Source of the DNA: Legionella cincinnatiensis
GTDB lineage: Bacteria; Pseudomonadota; Gammaproteobacteria; Legionellales; Legionellaceae
Length of the DNA: 64,000 bases
Direction of reading: 5' to 3'
Assembly: GCF_900452415.1 (NCBI RefSeq)
Contig: NZ_UGNX01000001.1
Location: 3,720,001 to 3,784,000 of the forward strand
The notes beneath the pieces were generated by a model. The model did not search any database, was not told where the DNA came from, and saw only the letters and a list, made by a program, of their open reading frames with translations. Of the stretch, positions 8,325 through 17,592 are shown one piece after another. Within the stretch, counting starts at the first letter, position 1. Each line of letters starts with the position of its first letter. The translations under genes were made by a program, and so were the position numbers.

Positions 8325-10595
8325 TCAACAAAATCTGAATTCGAGCAGGGGCTGTTCCCTCTTTTTAGGTGCTGGCTTAGTAGTTAAAGGTTTTAATTCG
8401 TGATAACTATCAAGTACACCGTCTGCTACTGTAAGTGCATCAGGAAGACAATAGGCGATTTGTTTGCATTGATGAGCAAGTACATGCAGATTTTTCCAAC
8501 CAGTTATATTTTTTGCATTGATTTTTTTGGAATCAATTAATTGTTTATAACAGAAAAGCTCTAAAAATCTTTTTACTTTATCTTTGTCAGTTGTACGTTC
8601 ACTTGTATCATGAAAAATTTTACCTATATGTAGCTGCAATTTTTCTTGAGTCAAAGGGAATGCTGTATTATCAATAATAAATTCTGCTGCCGCTTTAAAA
8701 AAAGCAGAAAGCTCGAAACCTCCTTGAGGTTGTAGCTTCTGTTTGAAAAAAGTGGAAAGCGGAGGCTTCTTTTTGCGAACAAATAAATCTAAAAACTCAC
8801 TGTTTTTTAAAGTAGAATCTAACAATAATTTAAGTGTTGCATACTTATTCTTATCGTTTTCACGATCTTTCATAGCAACAGAGGCAGCGATATATAAAGT
8901 TGGATCTATATTGATCCAATGAATATCTGTTAATAAAGCAATGCGTTCTTGATCACAAGGAATGCGGTCACATTCTTTTAAAAGTATTTTTCTCAGCGAG
9001 TCTTGGTAGACAGCAATGTTTTCGGGATCATTTAGAACAGCATCATCAGTTATTACTTCTACAGATTGGGTAAATACTAATTTAAGTAGGGCGTTACTGT
9101 TTTCTTTTTTTTCTCCGTTAAAATAATCATAAATACCGCTAAAAAAATGAGGATTACTTGCAGCTTTTCTTATTAAATGTTTGAAAAATTCTTTATTACT
9201 TGGATCATCGGAGGATAGGGAAACAATTTTCTCTGCCTCACTCCACAGTATTTGATAAAATATTTCTGGTTTTTGCATTTCGGTATTGATTAATATTTTT
9301 TTGTATTTATCTATTTTTGAATGAATATAATTTTTAATGTGAACTCTTGCCACCCTACTCAAGGCTTTATTTTCGTTAATAACATGCTCATAATTTCCGA
9401 GCGCCTTGAATGCTTTTTTTAGAGCTTCGGATTTTCTAGTATTACTAAAATAACCGTTGACTATTCCCTCTACTGATTTATCAAAAATATAATTGATTAA
9501 TTGTCTAAGGTGAAAAAACTCATTATCAGTATCTATATTGAACGGTTTATTTGTTAAATTTTTGCCTGATTCCAGCATAGGATTTATCAAATGTTGGAGA
9601 GCACTTAGGTCCCTCATTTGCGTTGTGCACCATTTATAAACATCTTCAGGTAATCGCTCTTTCAACAGCCCTTTTAAATTTGCCAAAACACAATTACCTA
9701 TTTTTTGGGATTTTACATGTTTGCCCCAGCTAAAACTGAAACCGAGCTCTTTAAGCGTTTTATCATATTGATCATAAAATTTCTTATAGCCCTCTTCATT
9801 CCCGTTTACTACTCCCAATCCAGTAATGGTTTCAATAGCTGTTCTCAACTTATTTAAATCTAAGCCAGCGATATTAATGCGATAAACTAAATTATAAGTT
9901 GCTCTTTGACCATTACCACGATTGCAATGGATAATGACTAATTGCTTTCCTTCTTTATATAGTTGGGTATAGATTGCATGACCATTGCAGTCATGCTCAA
10001 TTGTTAAATCATTACCATAAACAAGCTTTCTAATTCTTTTTAAGGTAATTTGATTTTTATCTTCGATAACGATTGTTTTAATTGACTCAGAAAACCGACT
10101 AAAAACATTTTTGTATTCCTTTAACTCAGAAGCAGTATCTGTTTTTCCTTCTATTTTAATGTCTTGGGAGAGGACTGTTGATAATAGTTTTACAAATTCT
10201 TCATTAGCTGCTTTAACAACTAAACCCTGTTTTCTAATATGTTCTTTTTGATTAACCACTAAATCAATCAAATAACCATGAAACATAGCAGACCAGAGAG
10301 GCAAGAAATTTTTATTTTCTTCATCGTCTACATCGCTTAACCATTTTTTCTTTTTAATGATCGTTTCATTTAATGTTGCTTTCCTTTTTGCTTTGCCTTT
10401 TTTTGGTTTTATTTTCTTTAGTTCTTCTTCGGCATCAGTTATCTCCTGCTTGACTCGATCATAGACTTCTGAGGCCGATTTATTGAGATTTTGTTGTGTT
10501 AAATCTGTCCGCATGAGGTGCTCGAATTCCTGAGCAAAATCTTCTACGAGGGGATTGGATACAGCACGCTTCTTTTTTTCTTTTTTTGATTGCAT
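8325..10595 (-). CDS. Large protein of unknown function
   Basis: I do not recognise this 756-residue protein. It opens with a strongly basic stretch (MQSKKEKKKRAV), and residues 65-85 are again Lys-rich. There is no signal peptide and no transmembrane segment. Most of it is predicted alpha-helical with charged surfaces, and it ends in a basic Pro/Lys tail (KPAPKKREQPLLEFRFC). It stands alone between a pseudogene and the cidR-like gene. Size, lack of known domains and solitary position are typical of Legionella Dot/Icm effectors, but that is inference. The basic N-terminus could be a nuclear-localisation or nucleic-acid-binding stretch. Confidence 0.6.
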   Translation of the reverse strand: MQSKKEKKKRAVSNPLVEDFAQEFEHLMRTDLTQQNLNKSASEVYDRVKQEITDAEEELKKIKPKKGKAKRKATLNETIIKKKKWLSDVDDEENKNFLPLWSAMFHGYLIDLVVNQKEHIRKQGLVVKAANEEFVKLLSTVLSQDIKIEGKTDTASELKEYKNVFSRFSESIKTIVIEDKNQITLKRIRKLVYGNDLTIEHDCNGHAIYTQLYKEGKQLVIIHCNRGNGQRATYNLVYRINIAGLDLNKLRTAIETITGLGVVNGNEEGYKKFYDQYDKTLKELGFSFSWGKHVKSQKIGNCVLANLKGLLKERLPEDVYKWCTTQMRDLSALQHLINPMLESGKNLTNKPFNIDTDNEFFHLRQLINYIFDKSVEGIVNGYFSNTRKSEALKKAFKALGNYEHVINENKALSRVARVHIKNYIHSKIDKYKKILINTEMQKPEIFYQILWSEAEKIVSLSSDDPSNKEFFKHLIRKAASNPHFFSGIYDYFNGEKKENSNALLKLVFTQSVEVITDDAVLNDPENIAVYQDSLRKILLKECDRIPCDQERIALLTDIHWINIDPTLYIAASVAMKDRENDKNKYATLKLLLDSTLKNSEFLDLFVRKKKPPLSTFFKQKLQPQGGFELSAFFKAAAEFIIDNTAFPLTQEKLQLHIGKIFHDTSERTTDKDKVKRFLELFCYKQLIDSKKINAKNITGWKNLHVLAHQCKQIAYCLPDALTVADGVLDSYHELKPLTTKPAPKKREQPLLEFRFC

Positions 10596-10708
10596 AGACA
10601 GACCATCCTAATTGGGTGCTTGAGAACAATACATAATTAGTATATATAACACATATAGTTGTATTGTAAACCCAGTTTCACGGAGTTCGATCAGGTTGTA
10701 TTAATATT

Positions 10709-11596
10709 TTAATTACTTACATGTACCACTTCACGGATCAACTCCAACCAGGCTTTTGCCGCACTTGAAAGATAGGCATTACGGCGCCATGTCATAGCCA
10801 TATTCCATTGAAGCATATCGTCGTCAAGTAACAGAGAATGAATCTGTGGATTTGGTCGCTCAGCACTAATCATTCGCGGTAGAAAAGCAACACCAAGCCC
10901 TGAGGAAACAAGTTCCAACATAAAATCAATTTGACTGCTTTGTGCAACTACTTTTGGTTGGAAACCAGCACGGCTACAAGCATCCAGAATTAATCGATGT
11001 AACGCAAAACCACTACCAAATAAAATGAAAGGAGTATCCTTAAGCTCTTTTAATGAAATAGAATCTCGACTGGCAAAAGGATGGTTACAAGCCAAGAGCG
11101 CAACAATGGGTTCACTTCGAACTGGCTGGCAATCAAACTCTTCAGAAATAGGTAATAAGGTGCCTGCAAAGTCTATACTGCCTGCGCGCAAACATTCCGC
11201 AAGCTTATCACTTCCATGCTCTATAAGTTCTACTTCGATACCTGGATAACGCTGGCTGTAGCGGGCAAAAAGGGGGGCAAATAGGGTAGAACTACCTACA
11301 GGAGAAATACCCAGCCGAAGTTTACCTTGCCTCAAACCACGAATTTCATCAAGTTCTTTAAGAAGATCATCTCGATCCGCAAGAAGTTTAATTCCTCGGC
11401 GATAAACAATTTCACCTGCTGCAGTAGGTATATTATGCCGTTTAAAACGCTCAATAAGTGAAACTCCTAGTTCATCCTCAAGCTGTTTGATTGCTTTACT
11501 TACCGTGGATTGAGTGGCAAAAAGAATTTCTGCTGCTTTGGAAAAATTACCTTGGCGCACAACCTCTATAAAGATACGAAGCAATTTAAATTCCAT
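10709..11596 (-). CDS. LysR-family regulator divergent from lrgAB (CidR-like)
   Basis: This 295-residue LysR-type regulator begins with the HTH FSKAAEILFATQSTVSKAI and LEDELGVSLIERF. Its C-terminal effector domain contains the LRLGISPVGSSTLFAPLF strand-helix seen in the family. It is transcribed away from the lrgA-lrgB pair across a gap of about 105 bp. This is the classical layout of CidR and its cidAB/lrgAB targets, so it probably controls them. The effector metabolite is not evident from sequence. Confidence 0.88.
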   Translation of the reverse strand: MEFKLLRIFIEVVRQGNFSKAAEILFATQSTVSKAIKQLEDELGVSLIERFKRHNIPTAAGEIVYRRGIKLLADRDDLLKELDEIRGLRQGKLRLGISPVGSSTLFAPLFARYSQRYPGIEVELIEHGSDKLAECLRAGSIDFAGTLLPISEEFDCQPVRSEPIVALLACNHPFASRDSISLKELKDTPFILFGSGFALHRLILDACSRAGFQPKVVAQSSQIDFMLELVSSGLGVAFLPRMISAERPNPQIHSLLLDDDMLQWNMAMTWRRNAYLSSAAKAWLELIREVVHVSN

Positions 11597-11701
11597 AACT
11601 ATTCCAAATTAGAATGATTATTAGTCAATAAATTCATTTTATTCATAATCTCCAAAAGTGTAAACTTTATTGAAAGATAAAAAATCAAAGTGATCTTGCA
11701 T

Positions 11702-12091
11702 ATGACAACAACAATTCGGCAAAACTCCTTATTTCAAATACTCTTGGTTTTTATTTTTTGGTTTGCTAGTGAACTGGTTGTAAAACTTTTTAAGCTCCCC
11801 GTGTCGGGGGGGATATTGGGTTTGGGTATTGTTTTACTGCTCTTAGTGACAAAACATCTAAAGCTAGACAGTATAAGACGTGGAGCTCAATTACTCCTTG
11901 CGGATATGCTGCTTTTTTTTATTCCCGCTGTCCTTGCAGTATTAGAGTATCAAGAGTTTATTGGATTGTTAGGACTGAAAATTTTCTTGGTCATTATGCT
12001 CAGCACCATCGCAGTGATGTTGATTACTGCTTTAGTTGTTGATTATTGCTATCATTGGAGAACTAACCATGCCAAGTCATATTCTCTCTGA
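11702..12091 (+). CDS. LrgA/CidA-family membrane protein
   Basis: This small integral membrane protein (about 129 residues from the ATG at 11702) has four hydrophobic segments and the family signature LFKLPVSGGILGLGIVLLLL. LrgA/CidA proteins are holin-like components linked to autolysis and to export of pyruvate or other by-products. A GTG four codons upstream (11690) is an alternative start; neither has a strong Shine-Dalgarno. The 3' end overlaps lrgB by 23 bp, so the two are translationally coupled. Confidence 0.85.
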   Translation: MTTTIRQNSLFQILLVFIFWFASELVVKLFKLPVSGGILGLGIVLLLLVTKHLKLDSIRRGAQLLLADMLLFFIPAVLAVLEYQEFIGLLGLKIFLVIMLSTIAVMLITALVVDYCYHWRTNHAKSYSL

Positions 12092-12779
12092 ACCAGCAAT
12101 ACAAGTACTTTTCTGGTCGACTCTAACAATCAGTATCTATTATATTTCCAAAAAGCTCTATAATAAATGGCCATTTTGGTGGCTCATGCCACTTACTTTC
12201 GCACCGCTAATCCTCGCAAGTCTTGTTTTTTTACTTCAGGTGAATTATCAAGATTATTTAAGCGGAACACGATGGTTAATGCAACTCATTGGACCTGCTA
12301 CAGTTGCCTTTGCAATCCCTATTTATGAGCAACATGTACTCATTCGTCAGCATTGGCCAATACTGCTAATTGGTGTAATTGCTGGAAGCGTAACTTCACT
12401 GTTATCAAGTTGGTTATTAGCAAGCCTTATAGGCCTTGATGAGCCCATACGATTAAGTTTACTACCGCACTCTATCAGCACCCCATTTGCTCTAGAAGCT
12501 TCACGCAGCATTGGCGCCCCTTCTGAACTAACTGCATTATTCGTCATTATTACCGGTATATTGGGCGCGATTATTGGTGATATTCTACTAAAATACTTAT
12601 CATGTCATTCATCCTTAGCAAGAGGGGCTCTTTTTGGAGCTGGAGCCCATGCAGCAGGAACAGCACAGGCCCACAAAATAGGGAATACTGAAGGTGCGAT
12701 TGCTAGCTTGGTTATGATTTTGTCAGGTTTATTCAATATCCTGCTTCTCCCTTTTATTAGCCAATTCTTAATTCGATAA
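12069..12779 (+). CDS. LrgB/CidB-family membrane protein
   Basis: This 236-residue protein has multiple membrane helices and the LrgB signatures RSIGAPSELTALFVIITG and GAGAHAAGTAQA. It is the partner of LrgA/CidA in a two-component membrane system. The ATG at 12069 was chosen because GGAG lies eight bases upstream; the open frame extends to a TTG at 12036 inside lrgA. It overlaps lrgA, forming an operon divergent from the LysR gene that probably regulates it. Confidence 0.9.
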   Translation: MPSHILSEPAIQVLFWSTLTISIYYISKKLYNKWPFWWLMPLTFAPLILASLVFLLQVNYQDYLSGTRWLMQLIGPATVAFAIPIYEQHVLIRQHWPILLIGVIAGSVTSLLSSWLLASLIGLDEPIRLSLLPHSISTPFALEASRSIGAPSELTALFVIITGILGAIIGDILLKYLSCHSSLARGALFGAGAHAAGTAQAHKIGNTEGAIASLVMILSGLFNILLLPFISQFLIR

Positions 12780-13081
12780 TAAATACATTTTTAACCGTTT
12801 TGTATTGAAAACTAACATCCATCTATATACCGCCCCCTGAAGTTTTTATATCAAATGACAAATTACAATCTATATAAACCAACTAATTAATCATTTCGAT
12901 TCCACAATACACTTATAGTGAAGACGCTCAAATATGTGATCAACATCACGATGATTCAGTGAGTATGTAAGGAATCATCCCTCTCTTTTGTCACTAAACA
13001 AACAACATGTTACTATTTATAACAATAAATGTATTTTTTTATATTCGATTATCTATACTACGCGATCAACAGGGTCCAATT
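12780..13081. other. Intergenic stretch with one CRP-like palindrome
   Basis: No convincing gene is seen in these 302 bases. They include TGTGA-N6-TCACG at 12935-12950, close to a CRP/FNR-superfamily half-site pair. It would lie upstream of the small frame at 13082 and the lipoprotein gene at 13262. No sigma-70 promoter can be placed with confidence. Confidence 0.3.
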
Positions 13082-13207
13082 ATGTCCGAAGAGATCAAAA
13101 AAACAGAACATTGTATAAATATCAAAAATGTAATTCCCCCCTCCATTATTCATTTCATCAAGAAAAAACCTGCCGCCATACTTACACTTATTGAATTTAT
13201 CTCATAG
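13082..13207 (+). CDS. Possible 41-residue small protein
   Basis: The frame starts at an ATG preceded by AGGG at seven bases and encodes MSEEIKKTEHCINIKNVIPP, ending in a short hydrophobic tail (AAILTLIEFIS). It has no recognised domain. The ribosome binding site and position upstream of a lipoprotein gene are the only support. The frame could be chance in AT-rich DNA. Confidence 0.2.
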   Translation: MSEEIKKTEHCINIKNVIPPSIIHFIKKKPAAILTLIEFIS

Positions 13208-13261
13208 ATAAACTAAGATGAATGCGCACAATTTGATCATAACAAAAACAAAGGTTGTAAA

Positions 13262-13666
13262 ATGAAAAAAATTTTGTCGCTTACTGCCCTATCCATTTTG
13301 ATCAGCAGCTGTGCTTCTATTTCAGCTGATCCGCAAACCGCTCGTATTATTGCTTCACCTAGTCCTGTGCCCAAAGGATGTAAATACTTAGGACAAGTTG
13401 TTGGAAATCAAGGTAATTTCTTTACTGGAAGCTTTACTTCTAACCGTAACCTAGAAGAAGGTGCCATGAATGATCTTAAAAATAAAGCAGCAAAACTAGG
13501 CGCAAACTACATTCAGTTAGTCACCAATCGTGCCGGAGTTACTGGATCCATGAGTGGTTCTTTTAATAGTCATGGTGGTTTTATGAGTGGTAGCACTGAA
13601 CAAACAAATGTCACGAACTTAGGAAATGCATATTTCTGCCCACCAAAATCAATCGGATTAGATTAA
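13262..13666 (+). CDS. DUF4156-like outer-membrane lipoprotein
   Basis: This 134-residue protein has a lipoprotein signal peptide; the lipobox reads LISSC with the lipidated Cys at residue 17. The mature part carries GCKYLGQVVGNQGNFFTG, then LKNKAAKLGANYIQLVT, the pattern of DUF4156-type lipoproteins (a C-x-Y-L-G strand, then a helix, then G-A-N). A Gly/Ser-rich stretch follows (residues 95-115). It is expected to be anchored in the outer membrane; its role is unknown. It appears monocistronic. Confidence 0.75.
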   Translation: MKKILSLTALSILISSCASISADPQTARIIASPSPVPKGCKYLGQVVGNQGNFFTGSFTSNRNLEEGAMNDLKNKAAKLGANYIQLVTNRAGVTGSMSGSFNSHGGFMSGSTEQTNVTNLGNAYFCPPKSIGLD

Positions 13667-13950
13667 ATTTTGCTTACTCCTGGTACCGCTATAAGCAAGC
13701 AATGATAATTGGCCTAATATTAGAGCCATTGAAAACCTGGATATCTACATTATTGATAACGCAGTACAAAATATTAGGTCGTATTAATTTATAACTTATT
13801 GATTATAAAAACAAATTTTTCTTTAAAATGCAAGGAAAGATCTTTATTATTTCCCATTAACTTTTTTCGGCAAGCTTATAAAAATTATATCATGGCACAG
13901 ACATGATAGCCCACAATTACAAGAAGAATATGACCAACAATACAGATTAG

Positions 13951-14188
13951 CATGCGTAGCCTGGTTGCTCGCAACCAGGGTTTAACCTGATTTTCGATCC
14001 TTTAATGCCAGTGTAAAAAAATACGCACCGCCCCGAGTGTTGTCTCATCTGTAATTGGCTATGAGATTTTTGCTCTTCCTTGGGAACTTGCAACACATAA
14101 AATAGCCTCTTTAATACCTATTGCAAAAGCCTGATAATCTTTGCCGCCTCGATAAATCCTGGTTGCAAGCAACCAGCCTACACTTGCT
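13951..14188. repeat. REPIN-like element, copy 1
   Basis: The copy begins GCGTAG and then a perfect hairpin, CCTGGTTGC-TC-GCAACCAGG (13960-13979). It ends with CCTGGTTGC-AA-GCAACCAG (14158-14176) followed by CCTAC. The two ends are inverted copies of a GTAGCCTGGTTGC word, and about 180 bp of conserved non-coding sequence lies between. The layout is that of two REP sequences in inverted orientation (REPIN or BIME). Copy 2 follows about 20 bp later in the same orientation. Confidence 0.75.
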
Positions 14189-14205
14189 GGGCTGATAGTC
14201 TTTAA

Positions 14206-14460
14206 GCATGCGTAGCCTGGTTGCTCGCAACCAGGATTTCACCTGATTTTCGATCCTTAATGCCAGTGTAAAAAAATACGCACCGCCCCGAGTTTTGTCT
14301 CATCTGTAATTGGCTATGAGATTTTTGCTCTTCCTTGGGAGCTTGCAACACATAAAATAGCCTCTTTAATACCTATTGCAAAAGCCTGATAATCTTTGCC
14401 GCCTCGATAAATCCTGGTTGCAAGCAACCAGGCTACACTTGCTACACTTGCTACACTTGC
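14206..14460. repeat. REPIN-like element, copy 2
   Basis: This copy is nearly identical to copy 1, including the left hairpin. The right hairpin (14413-14432) is perfect: CCTGGTTGC-AA-GCAACCAGG. It ends in three direct copies of the 9-mer TACACTTGC (14434-14460), where copy 1 has one, indicating slippage at the boundary. It lies just upstream of the antiporter gene. Confidence 0.75.
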
Positions 14461-14576
14461 TGATTATCATGTGGTCCACAGGATATGATTTACATACCAT
14501 TTCTACTATTATTAAGAAAAGAGGAATTTCCAGATAACCTCTTATTATTCTGATGGCTTTAACATAGGGATTAAGT

Positions 14577-15764
14577 ATGCCCCATCTTTGGACAATTATA
14601 ACGGATCTGGCATGGCCTATTAGCTTGGTTATCGCTTGGATTTTTGGAGAAATTGGATTTCGATGGGCGAAACTACCCCATATCAGTGTTTATGCGATGA
14701 TTGGTTTTATTCTTGCGCCAACGCAAATTGGATTGTTACCAAAAATTGAAACTTCATCCATTTTATTTTTAGCAAATATTGGTTTTGGATTTATTTTATT
14801 TGAATCTGGATATCGCATAAATCTACGATGGTTTTTCAATAACTTATGGATTCTTGCAACCAGTTTTGCGGAGGCAACACTCACTTTTGTGTTTATTTAT
14901 CTTGTAGCAAAATACTATGGGCTAAATCAATCTACAAGTCTTTTGTTAGCAGCATTATCTACAGCTACCTCTCCGGCAACTATCATCCGCATGATTCATG
15001 AGCAGCATAGTTCTGGACAAGTAACAGAACGTATTCTGCATTTGTCAGTATTAAATTGTATTTTTGCGGTATTTCTTTTTAAAGTTATTATTGGTTTGGT
15101 CATTTTTAGAAACTCTGGAGATTTATGGCAAGCGATTTCTAGTAGCTTAATCGTTCTATTACTCTCAACTGGCTTAGGCATGATATTTGGAGTAGTTCTA
15201 CCTACTCTTCTTAAAACTTTTAAAAATACTTATAGTGACAATACACTTGCTTTTTCAATTGCACTAATTTTATTAGTAGCCATAACCCATTATTTTAAAC
15301 TTTCCCCAGTACTAGCAACTTTAACCTTTGGTATTGTATCGCGACATGGTCGGATTGTATTTAACTCTTCTCAACGTGGTTTTGGTACATTAGGTGATTT
15401 ATTAACGGTTTTATTATTTGTATTTATTGCAGCCAAAATCGATTGGCATCTAGTAAAAAATGGATGGGTTCTTGGATTATCTATTATTCTTGTTCGCCAG
15501 TTGGCAAAAATTGGTGGCATTAGCCTATTTGCTTATTTCAGTGGAATCTCTCTGAAAAAGGGGCTGCTTACAGGAGTTGCCATGGCCCCCATTTCTGTAT
15601 TTGTCATCTTAATATTAGAACAATCTCGGTATATAGGGCTTAATTTAGTTGAGACACTAGCTCCACTTGCAATGGTTGCAATTAGCTTAGAAATCATAGG
15701 CCCTATTATGGTTCAATATTCATTTTATTTCGCAAAAGAGATTCCAGCAACAAAGGAGAGATAA
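14577..15764 (+). CDS. Cation:proton antiporter (CPA2/Kef-like)
   Basis: This 395-residue integral membrane protein has about 12 hydrophobic helices and belongs to the Na+/H+ exchanger fold (PF00999). Supporting segments are SVYAMIGFILAPTQIG, FILFESGYRIN and STATSPATIIRMI, the last at the family's discontinuous-helix transport site. There is no C-terminal TrkA-N/RCK domain, so any gating subunit would be separate. It is followed after four bases by a YbdK-type ligase gene and is probably cotranscribed. Kef antiporters are controlled by glutathione adducts and YbdK enzymes make gamma-glutamylcysteine, so a functional link is plausible but unproven. Confidence 0.85.
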   Translation: MPHLWTIITDLAWPISLVIAWIFGEIGFRWAKLPHISVYAMIGFILAPTQIGLLPKIETSSILFLANIGFGFILFESGYRINLRWFFNNLWILATSFAEATLTFVFIYLVAKYYGLNQSTSLLLAALSTATSPATIIRMIHEQHSSGQVTERILHLSVLNCIFAVFLFKVIIGLVIFRNSGDLWQAISSSLIVLLLSTGLGMIFGVVLPTLLKTFKNTYSDNTLAFSIALILLVAITHYFKLSPVLATLTFGIVSRHGRIVFNSSQRGFGTLGDLLTVLLFVFIAAKIDWHLVKNGWVLGLSIILVRQLAKIGGISLFAYFSGISLKKGLLTGVAMAPISVFVILILEQSRYIGLNLVETLAPLAMVAISLEIIGPIMVQYSFYFAKEIPATKER

Positions 15765-15768
15765 TAAT

Positions 15769-16887
15769 ATGCCTTTGGAGGTATTTAATAATTCCAAGCT
15801 CTTAACCATGGGTGTTGAGCTTGAATTGCAATTAGTTAGTCTTAGTGACTATGATTTAACCGATTCCAGTCCTGACTTACTGGAATTACTAAACCGTCAG
15901 CCATTCCCAGGCGCTTTTACACCTGAAATTACTGAAAGCATGATAGAAGTTTCAACTCATATTCATAGTGATTATGAGGAACTTTTAAATCAATTATTGG
16001 CTATTCGCGATGCATTAATATTGGCTGGAGATAAGTTGAATATTGGGATATGTGGTGGTGGAACACATCCATTTCAATTATGGTCAGAGCGAAAAATATA
16101 TAACAAATTACGGTTTTTAGAGGTATCTAAACTTTATGGATACCTCTCCAAGCAATTCACTATATTTGGTCTACATATTCATATTGGTTGTACTTCCGGA
16201 AAAGAGGCTCTTTTTCTACTTCATAGCTTGAATCGCTATATCCCACATTTCATTGCCCTATCTGCTTCATCTCCTTTTGTACAAGGAAAGGATACTTTAT
16301 TCAATTCCGCACGACTTAATTCGGTTTTTGCATTTCCTTTAAGTGGTCGAGCCCCCTTTGTATTAGATTGGGAACAATTTAATCAATATTTCGCCAAAAT
16401 GGAGCTAACTGGTATAGTTCATAGCATGAAGGACTTTTATTGGGATATTCGCCCAAAACCTGAGTTCGGGACAATTGAATTACGTGTTTGTGATACTCCC
16501 TTAACAGTCAATACAGCCGCAGCTTTAGCTTCCTATTTGCAATCATTATGCGCGTATCTACTTGAAAGACTAGAACCTCTCCCGGCGGAGGATGATTATC
16601 TTGTATACAACTATAATCGATTTCAAGCGTGTCGATTTGGTTTGGAAGGAACCATTATTCACCCTAAAACATATGAGCCAATATTGCTACGGGAAGATAT
16701 ACTTACTACTATACGTTTAATACACTCACATGCTGAACAATTAAACTGTATAGATGCATTGGATCATATAAATAAAATTACCCATCAAGGAAGTGATGCA
16801 ACATTCTTGCGACAAAAATTTATAGAGCAAACAAGTGCTGAAAGTATTGTGGATGCATCATTAAAACAGTTTAGATTCTCAAAATAA
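15769..16887 (+). CDS. YbdK-family carboxylate-amine ligase (glutamate-cysteine ligase 2 type)
   Basis: This is a 372-residue member of the GCS2/YbdK family. Markers are MGVELELQLV near the start (the acidic metal-binding strand), EITESMIEVST, the hallmark ICGGGTHPF, FGLHIHIG, and FGTIELRVCD. YbdK proteins show weak glutamate-cysteine ligase activity; the natural substrate is often unknown. The start has AGGAG nine bases upstream, just inside the end of the antiporter gene. The tight spacing suggests a two-gene operon with the Kef-like antiporter. Confidence 0.87.
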   Translation: MPLEVFNNSKLLTMGVELELQLVSLSDYDLTDSSPDLLELLNRQPFPGAFTPEITESMIEVSTHIHSDYEELLNQLLAIRDALILAGDKLNIGICGGGTHPFQLWSERKIYNKLRFLEVSKLYGYLSKQFTIFGLHIHIGCTSGKEALFLLHSLNRYIPHFIALSASSPFVQGKDTLFNSARLNSVFAFPLSGRAPFVLDWEQFNQYFAKMELTGIVHSMKDFYWDIRPKPEFGTIELRVCDTPLTVNTAAALASYLQSLCAYLLERLEPLPAEDDYLVYNYNRFQACRFGLEGTIIHPKTYEPILLREDILTTIRLIHSHAEQLNCIDALDHINKITHQGSDATFLRQKFIEQTSAESIVDASLKQFRFSK

Positions 16888-17002
16888 GGCCCTTACAACA
16901 AAATCTCCAGTCTCACTAGCTTCGCCGCGCACTCCGTGGCTAATTTGTAAATTTCCTGATATCTTTTAGCACACTAATACTAAATCCTTACCATATTTTT
17001 TA

Positions 17003-17226
17003 GCGCGTAGCCTGGTTGCTCGCAACCAGGATTTCACCTGGTTTTCGATCCTTTAATGCCAGCATAAAAAAATACGTACCGTCCCGAGTTGAGTTTTGTC
17101 TGGTCTGTAATTGCCCCATGAGGTTTTTGCTCTTCCTTGGGAACTTGCAACACATAAAATAGCATCTTTATATCTCTTGCAAAAACCTGATAATCTTTGC
17201 CGTCGCTGATAAGGCTTGGTTGCATG
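17003..17226. repeat. REPIN-like element, diverged copy 3
   Basis: The left end keeps the perfect hairpin at 17011-17030 and the following TTTCACCTG/GATCCTTTAATGCCAG core. The right end has decayed (GGCTTGGTTGCATGGCAA), so the right hairpin is lost. Short frames on the minus strand across this copy are not conserved in the other two copies and are not called as genes. Confidence 0.65.
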
Positions 17227-17475
17227 GCAATAATATAGCTCGACGTACACGGTGGATTGTTTATGGACATATTGTTAGCTTGTTATTCCTGTAGTGCTAT
17301 TAAAAAACTTTAATCTTTTTCTAAGTTACCATGAAAATCAACGGCGGTTTAATGCAAATCCTCGTAATATATATAGATCAATATATTGGAAGTGTTCAAC
17401 CCATTGTGGCGGCGGCTACTGAATAGATGGCGATGATCTATACGTGATATAGGTTATGTTTTTTGTTTGAATAAT

Positions 17476-17514
17476 GTTACCCCGAAAGTTACCCCTGAAT
17501 GATGGTTGTTACCC
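17476..17514 (+). repeat. GTTACCC repeats at the left end of the island
   Basis: Three direct GTTACCC words lie at 17476, 17488 and 17508; the first two, as GTTACCCC, flank GAAA. The block GTTACCC-x-x-AAA-GTTACCCC recurs in the same orientation at 33491-33510 beside the integrase start. Tyrosine integrases bind short repeated arm sites at both ends of their element, so these are the best markers of the island's limits. Confidence 0.6.
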
Positions 17515-17592
17515 TGATTTTGTTTCCAATTTCTCCATACTATTCGCAATTCGCGAATTGCGAATAGTGAGAAGAAAATATTTACAACCCAG

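Noticed and set aside
12935..12950. CRP binding site as a firm regulatory feature
   Set aside because: One half-site is imperfect, and no promoter is placed near it; mentioned only within the intergenic note.
17034..17270. Minus-strand frames of 65 and 78 residues over REPIN copy 3
   Set aside because: The frames are not preserved in the other two copies of the element and have no recognised domain.
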